From: Bacteroidales bacterium UBA1374
GTDB lineage: Bacteria; Bacteroidota; Bacteroidia; Bacteroidales; UBA932
DNA: 32,315 nt
Assembly: GCA_002305545.1 (NCBI GenBank)
Contig: DBRG01000010.1
Span: forward strand, 39,476-71,790
Direction: 5' to 3'
In this document: positions 1 through 7,646 of the stretch, one piece after another
Layout of the letters: the number at the start of each line of letters is the position of its first letter
How positions within the stretch are numbered: position 1 is the stretch's first letter
The notes under the pieces: model-generated
Database searches by the model: none
What the model was told of the DNA's origin: nothing
The model's input: only the letters and a program-made list of their open reading frames with translations
Position numbers and translations under genes: made by a program

Positions 1-14
1 GGCTTTAACCCTTT

Positions 15-269
15 CCTGAAGACGGTCGCTGTCACCACAAGGCCGGGAAGCTTTTTCTTTAAGCCGAGGCTTCCCTTACCTTGTGGTATCAGCAACCGCT
101 GTAAATAGCAAAAAACGCTATTAGGCTAATCTTCAGGGCGGTGCGCTAAACGCGTTTAGCGCTTATAATAGGCTGCTCTGCAGAAACAATATGATTTGTG
201 GTGGAAAAAGGTGCAACGCACCCACCTCTGCCGCTACCTTCCACAAACAGATGGGCCTCGGCGTACATG
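15..269. repeat. Multibranch structured element, copy 1
   Basis: No gene is seen in the first 326 bases; they hold this element and a terminator. Visible pairing: an outer stem CCTGAAGA (15-22) with TCTTCAGG (130-137); a long hairpin at 34-87 with ACCACAAGG/CCTTGTGGT, then GGGAAGC/GCTTCCC, and a loop ending GCCGAG; a small hairpin AATAGC/GCTATT near 106-124; a 20-base perfect palindrome at 143-162; and a 3' hairpin TTTGTGG (195-201) with CCACAAA (241-247). Single-stranded blocks GGTGCG (140-145), GCTTATAA (161-168), GCTGCTCTGCAG (172-183), AAACAG (245-250) and TACATG (264-269) recur in the same order in copy 2 at 24487-24728. This could be a non-coding RNA or a dispersed structured repeat. 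The strand is not determined and the 5' side may continue beyond the window. Confidence 0.6.
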
Positions 270-270
270 C

Positions 271-300
271 AAAAAAAAGACTAACCAAGAATGGCTAGTC
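271..300 (-). terminator. Rho-independent terminator after rpmA
   Basis: On the minus strand GACTAGCC and GGTTAGTC form an 8-bp stem (one G-U pair) around a 6-base loop, followed directly by a run of T (eight A at 271-278 on the plus strand). It lies about 26 bases after the rpmA stop codon and would end the rplU-rpmA transcript. Confidence 0.8.
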
Positions 301-326
301 TCCTTAAAATGCAGATCCTTTTGGAT

Positions 327-599
327 TTATGCCTGGGCAGTTTCTGCTGCCGGCTGAATGGAAACATATGATTTGTTATTGGCTTTCTTGCGGAAAACCA
401 CAATTCCATCTTTCAGGGCATACAATGTATGATCTTTCCCGATTCCCACGTTATCACCGGGGTTGTGTACAGTTCCTCTCTGACGAACCAGAATGTTTCC
501 GGCTTTGGCAACCTGTCCGCCAAATAACTTCACGCCTAAACGTTTACTTTGTGATTCGCGGCCGTTCTTTGAACTACCGACACCTTTTTTATGAGCCAT
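327..599 (-). CDS. rpmA: 50S ribosomal protein L27
   Basis: Structural protein of the large ribosomal subunit whose N-terminus reaches toward the peptidyl transferase centre. The 90-residue protein begins MAHKKGVGSSKNGRES and contains the conserved block KLFGGQVAKAGNILVRQRG followed by NVGIGKDHTLYAL, as expected for full-length L27. There is no N-terminal extension of the kind cleaved off in Firmicutes. It starts 18 bases after the rplU stop, so the two are one rplU-rpmA operon, the usual arrangement, ending in the hairpin at 271-300. Confidence 0.97.
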   Translation of the reverse strand: MAHKKGVGSSKNGRESQSKRLGVKLFGGQVAKAGNILVRQRGTVHNPGDNVGIGKDHTLYALKDGIVVFRKKANNKSYVSIQPAAETAQA

Positions 600-617
600 A
601 ATTCTAAGTTTTAGATG

Positions 618-926
618 TTATGAAATGGTGTTGATCCGGATTTGTGTCAGATGCTGACGGTGTCCGTTGCATTTCTGGGTTCCTTTCCTTTTTTTCTTTT
701 TAAATACCAGTACTTTAGCACCCTTCAGGTGTTTGAGCACTGTTGCATTGACTGCAGCTCCTTCAAGGTAAGGTTTTCCAACCAGGACCTTTCCGTCCTG
801 ATCCTTGAGCAATACCTTATCAAAGTTAATGCTTTCTCCTTCTTCAATCTCAAGCCGGTTAACAAAAACCTTCCAGCCTTCTTCCACCTTGAATTGTTGT
901 CCGGCAATGTCTACAATTGCGTACAT
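618..926 (-). CDS. rplU: 50S ribosomal protein L21
   Basis: Large-subunit ribosomal protein that binds 23S rRNA. The 102-residue protein starts MYAIVDIAGQQFKVEEG, the hallmark L21 N-terminus, and has the basic block KVLVFKKKKRKGTQKCNGHRQ near its end, followed by LTQIRI. Length matches the family. It is the first gene of the rplU-rpmA operon and is preceded by a good Bacteroidota promoter at 1029-1059, which gives a leader of about 95-100 bases. Confidence 0.97.
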   Translation of the reverse strand: MYAIVDIAGQQFKVEEGWKVFVNRLEIEEGESINFDKVLLKDQDGKVLVGKPYLEGAAVNATVLKHLKGAKVLVFKKKKRKGTQKCNGHRQHLTQIRINTIS

Positions 927-1028
927 AATAAAAACTTCTTATAGTTTTAACCGCAAGCGGGTATTAACAAATACCTCTTATTCAATAGCTTAACGATTGT
1001 CAAATATTTATCGCTAAAAAACGGATTG

Positions 1029-1059
1029 CAAAGGTAAAAAAGTTTCCCGGAATACCAAA
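1029..1059 (-). promoter_or_regulatory. rplU-rpmA promoter (Bacteroidota type)
   Basis: On the minus strand TTTG (1056-1059) is followed after exactly 19 bases by TACCTTTG (1029-1036), an exact match to the Bacteroidota -33/-7 pattern TTTG-N19-TAnnTTTG. Transcription would start near 1022-1025. It overlaps the divergent promoter of the ATPase operon. Confidence 0.7.
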
Positions 1060-1074
1060 GAAAAAGTATCTTTG
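1043..1074 (+). promoter_or_regulatory. Promoter of the ATPase-Sir2 operon
   Basis: TATCTTTG (1067-1074) matches TAnnTTTG; the -33 box is only a weak TTTC near 1043-1046. The start codon at 1095 lies about 20 bases downstream, leaving a very short leader. It overlaps the divergent rplU promoter. Confidence 0.5.
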
Positions 1075-1094
1075 TTCGTTACAATCACTTTGTT

Positions 1095-2261
1095 ATGAAT
1101 TCACCGTTTCAATACAATCGTCCCCTTCAGGCGACTGATGTCCTGGGAAGAACAGCCTGTGCAAACTGGCTGGCTTCCAATCTTTTTAAAGGACAGCATT
1201 CCGTAGTATGGGATACACCAAAAACGGGAAAAAGCTCCTTTATTAACAAAGTGCTGGCCCAGATACTTAAAAAAGAACAAGCTCCCCTGGTCTGTCGTTT
1301 ATCCTGTTTCAACATCCGGAGTGAACATTCCTTTTATGCCGCTCAGACCAACGCACTCTTTGGATGTGTGGCGAATACTTTGGGAGAATGGGAAAATCTG
1401 GCCGCGACCCTTCTACCGGTAAGCAAACCCGGAATCACGGTGCCCAACCACCAGGGCAACAAATTTTTCCTGGTTTTTCCAGACGATCTGCCTCTAGAAG
1501 CCTACCACGAACTGGCCCGCTTCCCGCAAACTTTTTCAACACACCTGAACAGGCCCGTTATCATGGTTCTGGAGTCTTTTCAAACGCTGGCAGAGTTTTC
1601 CGGTACCTCGGCCCGTTCCATGTTCCAGAAAATCGCTGAACTGTGGAAAAGTATGAAGAATGTAACATGGCTGATTTGCGGATCTGGCAGCACCACATCT
1701 ACCGGTTACTCAGTTTTCAGGGAACTCTTTGATGAGCGCAGGCCCTTTTACCGTTTTGCTGAACACGTACCCATGGAACCCATAGAAGAAAAGGAATTCA
1801 CAGATTACATCATCCGAAGTTTTGCCAAAGCAGGCAGGGTGATATCCAGGGACTACGCAGGGATGATATTCCAGAAAATGGAAGGCCATCCTTATTATGT
1901 TCAATACCTGGCCGACATTTGTTTTTCCAACACAAAAGGATACATGAACGACATCATGTACCAGAGTGGCCTGGAAGAACTCCTAGACATATTCCAGCAA
2001 CCCTTCGAATCAATATGCCAGGAACTCACAACTCCCCAGATTTATTTCCTCCGGGCCGTTAGCAAGGGAGTAGAACAATTCTGTTCAATAAAAGTGATGG
2101 ATAAATATCTCCTGAAGTCTTCAGGCAATGTTTCCCGTATACGTGATGCCCTGGAAAGAAAAGGAATTATTGAAACAGTTCGTAAAAAACCACATTTCAT
2201 TGATCCTTTGTTCAGGTTTTGGTTTGAAGAACGATTCTGCAAGACATACTGGCTGACGTGA
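1095..2261 (+). CDS. Archaeal-type (Arch_ATPase) P-loop ATPase
   Basis: Predicted cytoplasmic ATPase of the Arch_ATPase/ORC-like group; no defined substrate is known for such proteins. The 388-residue protein has a P-loop WDTPKTGKSS (residues 39-48, Lys46), where the usual first glycine is Asp. A Walker B-like strand VIMVLESF follows, with Glu in place of the common Asp. The middle holds GHPYYVQYLADICF, typical of the helical lid, and the C-terminus looks like a winged helix ending DPLFRFWFEERF, as in this family. It is the first gene of a plus-strand operon; its stop overlaps the GTG start of the Sir2 gene (GTGA at 2258-2261). Family assignment is fairly secure, function is open. Confidence 0.8.
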   Translation: MNSPFQYNRPLQATDVLGRTACANWLASNLFKGQHSVVWDTPKTGKSSFINKVLAQILKKEQAPLVCRLSCFNIRSEHSFYAAQTNALFGCVANTLGEWENLAATLLPVSKPGITVPNHQGNKFFLVFPDDLPLEAYHELARFPQTFSTHLNRPVIMVLESFQTLAEFSGTSARSMFQKIAELWKSMKNVTWLICGSGSTTSTGYSVFRELFDERRPFYRFAEHVPMEPIEEKEFTDYIIRSFAKAGRVISRDYAGMIFQKMEGHPYYVQYLADICFSNTKGYMNDIMYQSGLEELLDIFQQPFESICQELTTPQIYFLRAVSKGVEQFCSIKVMDKYLLKSSGNVSRIRDALERKGIIETVRKKPHFIDPLFRFWFEERFCKTYWLT

Positions 2262-2947
2262 AAAAACTAGTTGTATTGACCGGAGCCGGAATGAGTGCTC
2301 AAAGCGGCATCAGCACCTTTCGCGACAGCGGAGGACTTTGGGAGAACCATCCTGTTGAGGAAGTAGCATCCATAGAAGGATGGTACAGGGACCCAAAAAT
2401 AATGCTTGCCTTTTATAATGAACGCCGGGCCGCCCTGCAAGGGGCACGTCCTAACAAGGGTCATGAGATCCTGGCCGGACTGGAAAAATACTTTGACGTG
2501 GGGATCGTGACCCAAAACGTGGACGACCTGCATGAACGAGCCGGCAGCAGCAAAATCCTGCACTTGCATGGAGAATTGACAAAAGCAAGAAGTTCCGATG
2601 ATCCGGACCTGATCATTGACATAGGTTATGCTCCCATTGCCTGGGGTGACAAAGCCCCGGACGGGACCCAACTACGTCCGCATGTGGTATGGTTTGGCGA
2701 AGCCGTTCCACAAATGGAGTGTGCCATGCAATGGACCCGCCAGGCAGATGTCATGGTGGTTGTCGGCACTTCCCTGGCCGTATATCCTGCTGCGGGACTT
2801 ATTGATTTAGCGCATAATGAAATTCCTTTGTTCCTTGTAGATCCGAAACCGGCTCCTGTGAGGAGAAAAAACCTGCATGTCATTGCCCAAAAGGCTGTAG
2901 AAGGCCTGGAAGAACTGGAAAAGATCCTGCTTGATAATTATTTATGA
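2258..2947 (+). CDS. cobB: Sir2-family NAD-dependent protein deacylase (CobB type)
   Basis: Removes acyl groups from protein lysines using NAD+, giving nicotinamide and O-acyl-ADP-ribose. Visible motifs are GAGMSAQSGISTFR (residues 9-22), QNVDDLHERAG, HLHGEL with catalytic His104, and GTSLAVYPAAG. Tyr53 and Arg56 in FYNERR match the pair that binds succinyl or malonyl lysine in E. coli CobB and SIRT5, so desuccinylase activity is likely. The four zinc-binding cysteines of classical sirtuins are absent; zinc-less class III sirtuins are known. The GTG start is chosen because it gives the exact Sir2 N-terminus and a 4-base overlap with the ATPase stop. It overlaps the next gene by ATGA (2944-2947), so translation is probably coupled along the operon. 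Confidence 0.92.
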   Translation: MKKLVVLTGAGMSAQSGISTFRDSGGLWENHPVEEVASIEGWYRDPKIMLAFYNERRAALQGARPNKGHEILAGLEKYFDVGIVTQNVDDLHERAGSSKILHLHGELTKARSSDDPDLIIDIGYAPIAWGDKAPDGTQLRPHVVWFGEAVPQMECAMQWTRQADVMVVVGTSLAVYPAAGLIDLAHNEIPLFLVDPKPAPVRRKNLHVIAQKAVEGLEELEKILLDNYL

Positions 2948-5751
2948 AATCCATGAATCCTTTTTCCGGCACACTACCGCCGGAACGCATTAAAACAGAC
3001 TACCTGCATCGTCTGGCCTGGGGAACCGATGCCAGTTTCTACCGCAAAATACCCCGCCTGGTCCTGTTCCCGGACACCGAAGAAGAAGTGTCTGAGATCC
3101 TTGACATGTGCAACAAGAAACAAATTGCCGTGACTTTCCGCGCTGCAGGGACCAGCCTCTCGGGTCAGAGCCTTTCCGACAGTGTACTGCTGGTTGCTTC
3201 CACAAGATGGGATAAATACCAGGTCCACGATGGCGGGGAAACCATATCGCTGCAACCCGGCATCATTGGAGACCGGGTCAATGAGATCCTCAAACCTTAT
3301 GGCAGGAAATTCTCACCCGATCCGGCTTCGCTTTCTTCTGCCATGGTGGGTGGCATCATGGCCAACAACGCCTCGGGCATGAATTGCGGCACTCATGCAA
3401 ACAGCGACAGGATTGTCCGCTCCATGCGCCTGGTCCTGTCAGATGGCACCATACTGGATACGGGAGATAAGGCATCCCGCGATTCTTTCTGCCGTACCCA
3501 CGCAAGGTTCCTGACCGAATTGATGCAGATCCGTGAAAAGGTAATGGGCAATCCGGCACTGGTAAAGCATATCAGGTACAAATACAGCATCAAGAACGTT
3601 ACGGGCCTGAACCTGCTTCCCTTGGTGGAATTTGAAGATCCTTTTGAGATTATTACACACCTTATTATCGGATCTGAAGGTACGTTGGCTTTCTTCTCCC
3701 GGGTTACGGTCAGCACCGAGCCCCTCTGGCCGGTTCGTGCCAGTTCCATGACGTATTTCACATCCATTGAAGAGGCCTGCCGCGCAGTTCAGGCCTTGAA
3801 AGAGCTTCCCGTCATAGGCACGGAACTTCTGGACCGAAAAGCCCTCCGTTCCGTGGAGGGTCGCAAGGGAATTCCGGATTATATAAAAGATTTCCCGGAC
3901 GGCACCACCGCGCTCCTGATAGAAACGGCAGCCCATGACAAAAAGGAGCTTGAGGAAAAGATCCTTGCCATTACCCGCGGCCTTGACCGTTTTGAAAAAT
4001 GGCGCCCTGTAACCTTTACCGACAAACCTGAAGAATATTCTGTATTATGGAACATGCGTTCCGGAATCTTCCCATCCATAGGAGGCATGAGGCCGCCGGG
4101 TTCCACCTGTCTGATCGAAGATGTGGCCTTCCACCTGGAAGACCTGCCCCGGGCTGTTGCCGAACTGCAGGAAATCCTTACCAGGCATGAATACCACGAT
4201 AGTGCCATTTATGGACATGCCCTGGAAGGCAACTTCCATTTCATTTTGAACCAGTCTTTTGATTCACCGCAGGAAGTTACACGTTACCAGGCCCTGATGC
4301 AGGATGTTATCACCATGGTCACCGACAAGTACCATGGATCGCTCAAGGCAGAACACGGAACCGGAAGGAACATGGCTCCCTTTGTGGAAAAAGAATGGGG
4401 CAGGGAAGCTTTCTCTGTCATGAGGCGTATCAAAGAACTGTTTGATCCAAGGAATATCCTGAATCCCGGGGTGATCTTCAATGAGGACCCGCTATGTCAT
4501 GTCAAAGACTTCAAACCCCTGCCGGTGGTGCATCCTGTAGTGGACAAATGCATAGAATGCGGTTTTTGTGAGGTCCATTGCCTGACCTGGGGCAAAACCC
4601 TCAGTTCCAGGCAAAGGATCATTGTACAACGCGAGATCCGCCGTCTGAAAGAAACAGGAGAGAATCCCGAATTGCTGAAAGAGCTGGACAAGGATTATTT
4701 CTATCCCGGACGGGCTACCTGCGCGGGAGACGGACTCTGCGCCACCTCCTGCCCCATGGAGATCAATACGGGAGATTTGACGCATTTCCTGCGCGAGCAG
4801 GCTCACCCGCCAGGTTCACGCGACGAAGTGCTTGGCATGCTGTCTGCCAACCATTTCCAGGGACTTAAAAATATAATGAGAATCGTATTGCGCCTGGCAA
4901 GAACCGCTCACATGGTTCTTGGAACACGCCTGATGAGCTGGATATGCAAAGTGGCCAACAAGATGGGATTCCCCCTCTGGACCCCGGCCATGCCCGGAGC
5001 CCACCGGGTGAGACCGCGGCACCAGGAAAGCGCTGAAGATACGGTTGTCTACTTTCCTTCCTGTATCAACCAGAGCATGGGCGTAGCCCGTGGGGCACCC
5101 GACAACACACCCTTGACCGATAAAATGGTAAACCTGCTACAAAAGGCCGGGTACCGTGTTGTCTTTCCGGATCACATGGACAAGCTTTGCTGCGGTACCA
5201 TATGGGAAAGCAAGGGTATGCCCCATATTGCCGATGAGAAAACGGCGGAATTGAACGGCGCCCTCTGGGTGGCCAGCCAGGCAGGAAAATACCCCGTTCT
5301 TTGCGACCAGAGTCCCTGTCTCTACCGGATGCGGGAAAAGATCAAAGACCTGGATCTGTACGAGCCGGTGGAATTCATTGAAAAGTTCCTTGTGCCGAGG
5401 CTGGATTTCCACCCCACCGATGAACCGGTGGCGCTGCACATCACCTGCACCACCCGGAAGATGCACCTTGACAATGAAATGCGCCGCCTGGCCGAAAGGT
5501 GTTCCACGCAGGTGCTCATTCCTGCTGAAGTGGGATGTTGCGGCTTTGCCGGGGACAAAGGTTTCACCCGGCCCGAGATCAACGCCTATGCCCTGAGGAA
5601 ACTCAGACCACAACTGGAAGCAGCCGGTATCCGCAAAGGGTATTCCAACAGCCGGACCTGCGAGATCGGACTGATGACCAACGGGGGCATTCCATACATG
5701 TCCCTGGTTTATCTTGTGGATTCCTGTACGACCCCAAAAACCGGAAAATAA
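2944..5751 (+). CDS. FAD-binding / 4Fe-4S oxidoreductase, D-lactate dehydrogenase-like
   Basis: Fused GlcD-GlcF-like or Dld-II/YdiJ-like flavo-iron-sulfur oxidase, 935 residues, probably oxidising D-lactate or a related 2-hydroxy acid and passing electrons to the quinone pool. An N-terminal PCMH FAD domain contains FRAAGTSLSGQS and NNASGMNCG, followed by the FAD-linked oxidase C-domain ending KAEHGTGRNMAPFV. Two ferredoxin-type clusters follow: C536-x2-C-x2-C-x3-C (CIECGFCEVHC) and CAGDGLCATSCP from C593. Two CCG (cysteine-rich) domains carry LCCGTIWE (about 749) and GCCGFAGDKG (about 865). All expected cysteines are present. It starts inside the sir2 stop codon and is followed after 8 bases by the lipoprotein gene. 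The exact substrate is not visible from sequence. Confidence 0.88.
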   Translation: MKSMNPFSGTLPPERIKTDYLHRLAWGTDASFYRKIPRLVLFPDTEEEVSEILDMCNKKQIAVTFRAAGTSLSGQSLSDSVLLVASTRWDKYQVHDGGETISLQPGIIGDRVNEILKPYGRKFSPDPASLSSAMVGGIMANNASGMNCGTHANSDRIVRSMRLVLSDGTILDTGDKASRDSFCRTHARFLTELMQIREKVMGNPALVKHIRYKYSIKNVTGLNLLPLVEFEDPFEIITHLIIGSEGTLAFFSRVTVSTEPLWPVRASSMTYFTSIEEACRAVQALKELPVIGTELLDRKALRSVEGRKGIPDYIKDFPDGTTALLIETAAHDKKELEEKILAITRGLDRFEKWRPVTFTDKPEEYSVLWNMRSGIFPSIGGMRPPGSTCLIEDVAFHLEDLPRAVAELQEILTRHEYHDSAIYGHALEGNFHFILNQSFDSPQEVTRYQALMQDVITMVTDKYHGSLKAEHGTGRNMAPFVEKEWGREAFSVMRRIKELFDPRNILNPGVIFNEDPLCHVKDFKPLPVVHPVVDKCIECGFCEVHCLTWGKTLSSRQRIIVQREIRRLKETGENPELLKELDKDYFYPGRATCAGDGLCATSCPMEINTGDLTHFLREQAHPPGSRDEVLGMLSANHFQGLKNIMRIVLRLARTAHMVLGTRLMSWICKVANKMGFPLWTPAMPGAHRVRPRHQESAEDTVVYFPSCINQSMGVARGAPDNTPLTDKMVNLLQKAGYRVVFPDHMDKLCCGTIWESKGMPHIADEKTAELNGALWVASQAGKYPVLCDQSPCLYRMREKIKDLDLYEPVEFIEKFLVPRLDFHPTDEPVALHITCTTRKMHLDNEMRRLAERCSTQVLIPAEVGCCGFAGDKGFTRPEINAYALRKLRPQLEAAGIRKGYSNSRTCEIGLMTNGGIPYMSLVYLVDSCTTPKTGK

Positions 5752-5759
5752 TTAAATAA

Positions 5760-7646
5760 ATGAAAATCTGGATATTAAGTGTTCTGGCAGCCTGCTGCCT
5801 GATGTGCGGATGCCGTACAGACAAAGGGACTTGTTTTGCCCTGGTAGCAGACACACACATCAACAGCAACTCTTCCGCCAACAGTGAAGGATTATTGACC
5901 ATCATCCGGGACATCAACTCCCGGGACAGCATTGATTTTGTGATCCTTGCCGGGGATATCACCGAATTCGGGTCTGACAGGGAGATTGAACTGGCCAGGG
6001 AACTGCTGGACTCGCTGCAAAAGCCCTGGTACATCCTGTCAGGGAACCACGACTCCAAATGGTCCGAAAGCGGATGCAACACCTTCCTGGAAACCTTCGG
6101 CTACGAACAGTTTTATTTTGTCCATAACCATATTGCATACATTGGCACCAACTCGGGACCCAACATGCGCATGGCCCCCGCCCTTGTACCAAGGGAAAGC
6201 CTTGTCTGGCTGGACAGCGTACTCAGGACCATCCCCGCACGGATGCCTGTTGTTTATGTGAACCATTACCCGTTGACCGAAGACATGAGCAACTACCGCA
6301 AGGTCATTGAACTGCTCTCCACCAGGAACATCCAGCTGGCCTTGTGCGGCCATTACCATACGAACGAGGCCTTCACCACCCTGGGCATTCCCGCTGTCAA
6401 AAGCCGGACTGCCCTGCCGGGAAGGACTGGAGGGCGGGGATACAACCTGGTTAACATTCACAAAGGCCAGGTGACATTCCGGGAGCGTATTGTCCGGGAA
6501 CAGGCTGACAGTTCGTATACCCTGCCCGCATGGCACTCTTTGACTTTTACAAAAGGCCCGTCCCGGATTGCAGACACCCTTGCTGCAGCGGATAAGCAGC
6601 AACCGGATCCTGGGGCTGCAGATCAAAACGTGGAGGTTGTCTGGAGCTGGCAGGATGAGAGCGATATTGGTTCGGCTGCGGTGGCAGATACGCTGGCGGG
6701 GATCGTTGTTTTTGCCAACACCAAAGGAATAGTCAAGGCGGTAGCCCTGGAAGACGGTAAGGCGCTCTGGAGCACGCCCACAAAAGGCAAGATCTTCTCG
6801 ACACCTGCCATTAATAAGGACCGGGTATTCATAGGGTCTACGGACAAAAACGTGTATTGCCTGGACCTGCATAACGGGCAGATCATCTGGACCTACCCCG
6901 CCGGCAAATCCATAGTGGCCTCCCCTGCGGTCATGGATGGCATCGTGTACATTGGCGGGTCTGATGGCACCTTCCGTGCCCTGGATGCAGAAAGCGGGTC
7001 GCTCCTATGGGAGTATACGCACATCAACGGTTTTATGGAATCAAGACCCTATGCAGATTCCTCCCAGGTGGTTGCCGGTTCCTGGGGTAATGAACTCTAC
7101 TCGTTCCATCCCCGTACCGGAGTGGTACAGTGGGTATGGGAAAACAGGCACCGGGGACGCGGGTACTCTCCGGCAGCCACCTGGCCGGTAAAGGCTAACG
7201 GAAAAATATTCATCACCACACCGGAAAGAAAATGCTACGCCATTGATGCCCGTACGGGTAAAACCGTCTGGGAAGCCGGAGGGGGGCGGGAAAGCATAGG
7301 GCTCTCGGTAGACGGGCAGCAGGTTTATGTGAAAACCATGTTCGATTCCCTGTATGCCTTCCAGACCGCTCCCAGGAAAGCCGTATCGCAATGGCGTGTG
7401 GCCGGAGGTTTTGGTTATGAGATAGGACCTTCCCCTGTCACGGAGCAGGACGACCTTGTCTTTGTGCCCTCGGCTACAGGATCATTGTATGCCTACCACC
7501 GGCAGGACGGTTCTAAAGCATGGCAAGTCCTCCTTTCGGACGGACTTGTCAATTATGCACAACCCACAGGGCATTCCAGGTTGGTCGTTTCCACCATGGA
7601 TGGCAGGGTGTTGCTTATTTCATACAAAAAAGACGGGCCTCGGTAA
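5760..7646 (+). CDS. Metallophosphoesterase with PQQ-like beta-propeller, lipoprotein
   Basis: Probable surface or periplasmic lipoprotein of 628 residues. A signal peptide ends LMCGC with acylated Cys18. The calcineurin-like phosphoesterase domain shows all metal motifs: VADTHIN, LAGDITEFG, SGNHDSK, VNHYPL and CGHYHTN (about residues 27-205). From about residue 290 there are repeated PQQ-type blades, each with a strand like VVFANTKG or VYIGGSDG and the closing ALDAESGSLLWEY pattern, so a C-terminal propeller. The substrate is unknown; a nucleotide, lipid head group or sugar phosphate would fit. It starts 8 bases after the dehydrogenase gene and is the operon's last member. Its final 32 bases overlap the 3' end of purL on the other strand. 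Confidence 0.85.
   Translation: MKIWILSVLAACCLMCGCRTDKGTCFALVADTHINSNSSANSEGLLTIIRDINSRDSIDFVILAGDITEFGSDREIELARELLDSLQKPWYILSGNHDSKWSESGCNTFLETFGYEQFYFVHNHIAYIGTNSGPNMRMAPALVPRESLVWLDSVLRTIPARMPVVYVNHYPLTEDMSNYRKVIELLSTRNIQLALCGHYHTNEAFTTLGIPAVKSRTALPGRTGGRGYNLVNIHKGQVTFRERIVREQADSSYTLPAWHSLTFTKGPSRIADTLAAADKQQPDPGAADQNVEVVWSWQDESDIGSAAVADTLAGIVVFANTKGIVKAVALEDGKALWSTPTKGKIFSTPAINKDRVFIGSTDKNVYCLDLHNGQIIWTYPAGKSIVASPAVMDGIVYIGGSDGTFRALDAESGSLLWEYTHINGFMESRPYADSSQVVAGSWGNELYSFHPRTGVVQWVWENRHRGRGYSPAATWPVKANGKIFITTPERKCYAIDARTGKTVWEAGGGRESIGLSVDGQQVYVKTMFDSLYAFQTAPRKAVSQWRVAGGFGYEIGPSPVTEQDDLVFVPSATGSLYAYHRQDGSKAWQVLLSDGLVNYAQPTGHSRLVVSTMDGRVLLISYKKDGPR

Noticed and set aside
34..87. Hairpin as a rho-independent terminator
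   Set aside because: No T-run follows on either strand, and the hairpin is part of a larger structure repeated at 24.5 kb.
2258..2947. Sir2 gene as part of an antiphage system (Thoeris/DSR-like)
   Set aside because: It is a compact CobB-type deacylase with Tyr53/Arg56 and no effector domain, placed in a metabolic operon.
6039..6872. 277-codon open frame on the minus strand
   Set aside because: Antisense to the phosphoesterase/propeller gene; composition unlike real proteins here.
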